Source: Phycisphaerales bacterium (GTDB lineage: Bacteria; Pseudomonadota; Gammaproteobacteria; Competibacterales; Competibacteraceae). From it: 8,270 nucleotides of DNA. Under the pieces are notes generated by a model, which was given only the letters and a program-made list of their open reading frames with translations, was not told where the DNA came from and made no database searches. Positions 5,028 to 8,270 of the stretch are shown here, piece by piece. The stretch spans positions 1 through 8,270 of the forward strand of contig JACSSB010000304.1 in the NCBI GenBank assembly GCA_014879435.1, written 5' to 3'. The position numbers and the translations under genes are program-made. Each line of letters opens with the position of its first letter. Position 1 is the stretch's first letter.

Positions 5028-6149
5028 ATGAACACCTTCAGTCGTAATATTCTGAGCGCTGCTGTTGGCGCAATCGTCTTGGTTTCGGGTGGAGTGGTGT
5101 ATGCCGCCGATACCGTGAAGATTGCCATTGTGGGTCCAATTACCGGTCCAGTGGCTCAGTATGGCGACATGCAGATGATCGGCGCCCAGATGGCGGTCGA
5201 GCAGATCAACGCCAAGGGTGGCATCAACGGCAAGAAGCTGGAAGCAGTGTTGATGGACGACGTGTGCGAGCCCAAGCAGGCCGTGGCCATCGCCAACCAG
5301 ATCATCAACGATAAGATTAAATTTGTGGATGGGCATCTGTGCTCTGGTTCGACCCAGCCTGCTTCCAAGCTATACGAAGAAGAAGGCATCCTGATGATCA
5401 CCCCAGCCGCCACCAACCCGGCCATCACCCAGCAGGGTTATCAGATGGTGTTTCGCACCATCGGCACCGATGATCAGCAGGGGCCGACTGCGGGCAAATA
5501 TATCGTCGAGAAGGTCAAGCCCAAGAAGCTGGCCATCATTCATGATAAACAGCAGTATGGTGAGGGTATCGCCAAGGAAGTCAAAAAGACGGTCGAAGCC
5601 GCTGGCATCAAACCGGTGTTGTTCGAGGGTGTCAACAAAGGCCAAACCGATTTCTCGGCACTGATCACCAAGATGAAGAAAGAAGGTGTGGACTTCGTCT
5701 ATTACGGTGGCTATCACCCGGAACTGGGATTGCTATTGCGCCAATCGCGTGAACAAGGCTTCGACGCCAAATACATGGGTCCAGAGGGCGTTGGCAACAA
5801 AGATATCAGCGCTATCGCTGGCCCCGCTTCGGAAGGATTGCTGGTGACCCTGCCTGCCGATTTCAGCACCAACCCGGCCAATGCTGACTTGGTGAAAGCA
5901 TTCAAGGATAAGGGTCAAGATCCCTCCGGCCCCTTCGTCATGCCCTCCTATTCAGCGGTACAAATCATCGCTGACGCCATTCAAGGCGCCAAGACCGAAG
6001 ATCCGGTCAAGTTGGCCGCCTATATCCACAAGAACAGTTTCGAGACGCCCATCGGTAAGGTGGCATTCAAGGACAATGGCGATTTGAAGGAATTCGAATT
6101 CGTCATCTTCGAATGGCACGCTGACGCCACCAAGACGCCAGTCAAGTAA
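5028..6149 (+). CDS. livK: Branched-chain amino acid ABC transporter, periplasmic binding protein
   Basis: This protein captures leucine, isoleucine and/or valine in the periplasm and delivers them to the LivHM permease. The 373-residue precursor starts with a Sec signal peptide: MNTFSRN, a hydrophobic stretch, and the cleavage motif VYA after residue 26, leaving ADTVKIAIVGPITG as the mature start. The sequence follows the LivJ/LivK type I periplasmic fold: GPVAQYGDMQMIGAQMAVEQIN, then two cysteines at 80 and 105 (DDVCEPKQ, GHLCSGST) that match the disulfide of the family, then TPAATNPAITQQGYQMVFRTIGTDDQQG and GVDFVYYGGYHPELGLLLRQ. No lipobox cysteine is present, so it should be soluble. Whether it favours leucine alone (LivK) or all three amino acids (LivJ) cannot be told from sequence. 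It is the first gene of a rightward liv cluster, 98 bp ahead of livH. Confidence 0.95.
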   Translation: MNTFSRNILSAAVGAIVLVSGGVVYAADTVKIAIVGPITGPVAQYGDMQMIGAQMAVEQINAKGGINGKKLEAVLMDDVCEPKQAVAIANQIINDKIKFVDGHLCSGSTQPASKLYEEEGILMITPAATNPAITQQGYQMVFRTIGTDDQQGPTAGKYIVEKVKPKKLAIIHDKQQYGEGIAKEVKKTVEAAGIKPVLFEGVNKGQTDFSALITKMKKEGVDFVYYGGYHPELGLLLRQSREQGFDAKYMGPEGVGNKDISAIAGPASEGLLVTLPADFSTNPANADLVKAFKDKGQDPSGPFVMPSYSAVQIIADAIQGAKTEDPVKLAAYIHKNSFETPIGKVAFKDNGDLKEFEFVIFEWHADATKTPVK

Positions 6150-6168
6150 CGAATGGGACATCAGTGTG

Positions 6169-6203
6169 TGCGAGATGGCGAAACCCGTCCTCTCGCATCT
6201 TTT
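6169..6203 (+). terminator. Hairpin with T-rich tail in the livK-livH gap, possible partial terminator
   Basis: TGCGAGA (6169-6175) and TCTCGCA (6191-6197) form a perfect 7-bp stem with a 15-nt loop, extendable by one G-T pair. The sequence TCTTTTAT follows. It sits 19 nt past the livK stop and about 50 nt before livH. The T tract is interrupted, so full termination is doubtful. It could instead be a 3'-end stabilising hairpin or a leaky terminator that leaves more livK than livHM message. Confidence 0.4.
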
Positions 6204-6247
6204 ATGAGCCCTTATTCCTCCTAGCCTCTTCCCCAGGCGCGGCGTCC

Positions 6248-7177
6248 ATGTCCGGTTCCCCCATTCTCGAATTCATCCAACAGACCATCAACGGTTTGAC
6301 TTTGGGCAGCATCTACGCCCTGATCGCCATCGGCTATACCATGGTGTACGGCATCATCGGCATGATTAATTTCGCCCACGGCGAGATCTATATGATCGGT
6401 GCTTATGTTGGACTGCTGGTCATCACCGCGCTAGGGCTGTTCGGCGTGGATAGTATCTCGCTGATCCTGCTGATCACCCTGGCGATCAGTATCTTGGTCA
6501 CCGGTTCCTACGGCTGGGTCGTGGAGCGACTGGCCTACCGCCCGCTGCGTGGCAGCCCGCGGTTGGTACCGCTGATCTCTGCTATCGGGGTATCGATCTT
6601 CTTGCAAAACTACGTACAGCTCGGTCAGGGCGCCCGCGATGTGTCGATGCAGCCGGTATTAGCGGGCGGTTGGCGCTTTGGACCCGAGGACGGATTTCAG
6701 ATCTACCTGTCCTACATGCAAGTGCTGATCGCGGTGATCACTGTAGTCTCGATGACGGTGTTGACCCTGTTCATTTCCCGTTCGCGGATGGGTCGGGCTT
6801 GCCGAGCCTGCTCTCAGGATCGAACCATGGCCAATCTGCTGGGGATTGATACCAATCGGGTCATCGCGCTGACTTTCGTACTGGGCGCGGCATTGGCGGC
6901 GGTGGCGGGGGTACTGGTTTCCATGTATTACGGGCTGGTCAATCCCTTCATCGGTTTCATCGCCGGTTTGAAGGCATTTACTGCGGCGGTGCTGGGCGGC
7001 ATCGGTAGTATTCCGGGGGCGATGCTGGGTGGCGTAATCCTTGGCTTGGCCGAGAGTTTTGCTTCTGCTTATCTGCGCACCGAATATAAAGATGTGGTGG
7101 CTTTCGTCCTGCTGATCGGAGTGCTGCTGGTACGACCCACCGGCCTGCTGGGCCGCCCAGATGTGGAAAAGGTGTAG
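6248..7177 (+). CDS. livH: Branched-chain amino acid ABC transporter permease LivH
   Basis: This is an inner-membrane permease that forms the translocation channel with LivM; energy comes from LivG/LivF. The 309-residue product is almost entirely hydrophobic helices. It shows the family landmarks TLGSIYALIAIGYTMVYGIIGMINFAHGEIYMIGAY (18-53), ERLAYRPLRGS (93-103), LISAIGVSIFLQNYV (109-123), the cytoplasmic EAA-type coupling loop SRMGRACRACSQDRTMANLLGI (179-200), and the C-terminal FTAAVLGGIGSIPGAMLGG and RTEYKDVV. The end LLGRPDVEKV closely resembles E. coli LivH as I recall it. The frame stays open upstream to GTG 6164, adding 28 unrelated residues. I chose ATG 6248 because MSGSPILEFIQQTINGLTLGS has the family's N-terminal length. 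Its ribosome binding site is weak (AGGCG region), in contrast to livK. It ends 5 bp before livM. Confidence 0.95.
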   Translation: MSGSPILEFIQQTINGLTLGSIYALIAIGYTMVYGIIGMINFAHGEIYMIGAYVGLLVITALGLFGVDSISLILLITLAISILVTGSYGWVVERLAYRPLRGSPRLVPLISAIGVSIFLQNYVQLGQGARDVSMQPVLAGGWRFGPEDGFQIYLSYMQVLIAVITVVSMTVLTLFISRSRMGRACRACSQDRTMANLLGIDTNRVIALTFVLGAALAAVAGVLVSMYYGLVNPFIGFIAGLKAFTAAVLGGIGSIPGAMLGGVILGLAESFASAYLRTEYKDVVAFVLLIGVLLVRPTGLLGRPDVEKV

Positions 7178-7182
7178 CCACC

Positions 7183-8270
7183 ATGCGCCGCGCTCTTCCT
7201 CAAGCCGTGCTGGCGGCACTGTTGACCGCCATCTTGTTGACTCCAATCTTTGGTCTTCGCATCCATGTAGACGGTATTAAGGTCTCGCTGGGTCAGACGC
7301 CGACACCCGTAGTGATCGGTGTCGTGATCGTATTTGTACTGCGGCTATTCCAGGGACCACTGCATGCGATTTGGGCGCGGGTACGCCTGCCAAGTGTCTG
7401 GCGCGATCACGCTTTGGTCCGCACCCTGCGGCAAACCCGTCAGCAGCCCGCTTATCGGAGAGGATTGTGGGCGCTGTTGCTGGCCGCTGCCATCATCTGG
7501 CCATTTTTCGGCTCCCGTGGCACGGTGGATATCATGACCTTGGCCCTGATTTACGTGATGCTGGGCTTGGGTCTGAACATCGTGGTCGGCTTCGCTGGCC
7601 TTCTGGTCCTGGGCTATGCCGCCTTCTATGCGGTCGGTGCTTACACCTATGCATTGCTGGCCCAGCATTACGATTTGTCGTTCTGGTTGTGTCTGCCAGT
7701 CGCCGGGGCGATGGCGGCATTGACTGGCTTGCTGCTGGGGTTACCGGTATTGCGGTTGCGTGGTGATTATCTGGCCATTGTCACGCTCGGTTTTGGGGAG
7801 ATCACTCGCCTGCTGCTCAACAATTTGAATGTCTGGACCGGGGGGCCAGATGGCATCGGCAATATCCCTCGCCCAACCTTTTTTGGGCTGGAATTTGGTC
7901 GTCGGGCCAGCGAGGGGAGTGCCACTTTCCACGAATTTTTTGGCATCGACTATAACGGCGAATACGCGATAATTTTCTTATATCTGCTGGGATTGGGGTT
8001 GGTGCTACTGACCCTGTTCACGATCAACCGCCTACAACGTATGCCATTGGGCCGAGCTTGGGAGGCGCTGCGCGAAGATGAGATCGCCTGCCGCTCCTTG
8101 GGTCTGAATCCAACCGTGATCAAACTGTCGGCGCTGACGCTGAGCGCCGCCTTCGCCGGTTTTGCCGGAGCCTTTTTTGCTGCACGCCAAGGCTACATCA
8201 ACCCCGAATCCTTCACCTTCATCGAATCGGCGATGGTGCTGGCGATCGTGGTGCTGGGCGGGATGGGTTC
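7183..8270 (+). CDS. livM: Branched-chain amino acid ABC transporter permease LivM (runs off right edge)
   Basis: This is the second membrane subunit of the LivFGHMK importer. The frame runs open from ATG 7183 through 362 codons to the window end. E. coli LivM is about 425 residues, so roughly the last 60 are missing. It has the extended N-terminus of enterobacterial-type LivM, with two predicted helices (about 8-24 and 42-56) and a basic stretch (65-94). The conserved core follows: LNIVVGFAGLLVLGYAAFYAVGAY (131-154), PVLRLRGDYLAIVTLGFGEI (188-207), TGGPDGIGNIP (219-229), the EAA-type coupling loop MPLGRAWEALREDEIACRSLGL (287-308) and SAAFAGFAGAFFAARQGYINPESFTF (321-346). AAGGTG about 8 nt upstream, inside the end of livH, serves as ribosome binding site. 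The 5-bp gap to livH indicates one operon. livG and livF would be expected beyond the edge. Confidence 0.95.
   Translation, partial: MRRALPQAVLAALLTAILLTPIFGLRIHVDGIKVSLGQTPTPVVIGVVIVFVLRLFQGPLHAIWARVRLPSVWRDHALVRTLRQTRQQPAYRRGLWALLLAAAIIWPFFGSRGTVDIMTLALIYVMLGLGLNIVVGFAGLLVLGYAAFYAVGAYTYALLAQHYDLSFWLCLPVAGAMAALTGLLLGLPVLRLRGDYLAIVTLGFGEITRLLLNNLNVWTGGPDGIGNIPRPTFFGLEFGRRASEGSATFHEFFGIDYNGEYAIIFLYLLGLGLVLLTLFTINRLQRMPLGRAWEALREDEIACRSLGLNPTVIKLSALTLSAAFAGFAGAFFAARQGYINPESFTFIESAMVLAIVVLGGMG

Noticed and set aside
6164..6247. A 28-residue N-terminal extension of LivH from GTG 6164
   Set aside because: The extension is unlike LivH proteins, overlaps the hairpin in the gap and has no ribosome binding site; ATG 6248 gives the family length.
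6659..7246. A 195-codon open frame on the minus strand opposite livH and the start of livM
   Set aside because: It is antisense to two confidently identified permeases, is rich in Gln, His and Arg as expected for an antisense shadow, and has no domain or motif.

Overview
The window looks like a stretch of ordinary gammaproteobacterial chromosome with moderately high GC. Three things suggest this. The aspartate-semialdehyde dehydrogenase, LeuC/LeuD/LeuB and LivK/LivH/LivM proteins resemble, from memory, their enterobacterial and pseudomonad counterparts. The order lysR / leuC-leuD-leuB-asd is the one I recall from Pseudomonas. The non-coding DNA carries the TTCCCGC...GCGGGAA palindromes common in gammaproteobacterial genomes. 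The genus cannot be named from this sequence.

Layout. Positions 1-3568 read leftward: leuC (3568-2165), leuD (2153-1515), leuB (1475-396) and the first 101 codons of asd (303-1, running off the left edge). leuC and leuD are 11 bp apart and leuD and leuB 39 bp apart, so they look like one transcript. A 92-bp gap before asd holds an imperfect stem followed by a T run that could be a terminator or attenuator. Positions 3569-3902 are a divergent control region. They hold an 8-bp dyad, a plus-strand TATAAT box, a short leucine/isoleucine-containing ORF ending on the leuC ribosome binding site, and a cluster of three palindromic repeats. Positions 3903-4802 encode a LysR-type regulator whose reading frame has no ATG, GTG or TTG where the N-terminus should start; CTG 3903 fits best. 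Positions 4803-5027 are a mostly AT-rich spacer with a possible 46-residue membrane peptide. From 5028 rightward come livK (periplasmic binding protein), livH (permease) and livM (permease, running off the right edge). This is the start of a high-affinity branched-chain amino acid ABC importer whose ATPase genes would be expected next.

How the parts fit. leuC, leuD and leuB encode steps 2 and 3 of leucine biosynthesis (isopropylmalate isomerase and dehydrogenase); leuA is not here. asd feeds the aspartate family (lysine, threonine, methionine, isoleucine, diaminopimelate). The Liv system imports leucine, isoleucine and valine. The LysR regulator sits between synthesis and import and is the obvious candidate to control leuC and perhaps livK, but this is inferred from position only.

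I found no convincing undescribed system. The features most worth checking are the non-canonical lysR start, the leuC upstream ORF and dyad, the repeat cluster, the two hairpins in the leuB-asd and livK-livH gaps, and the small ORF after lysR.
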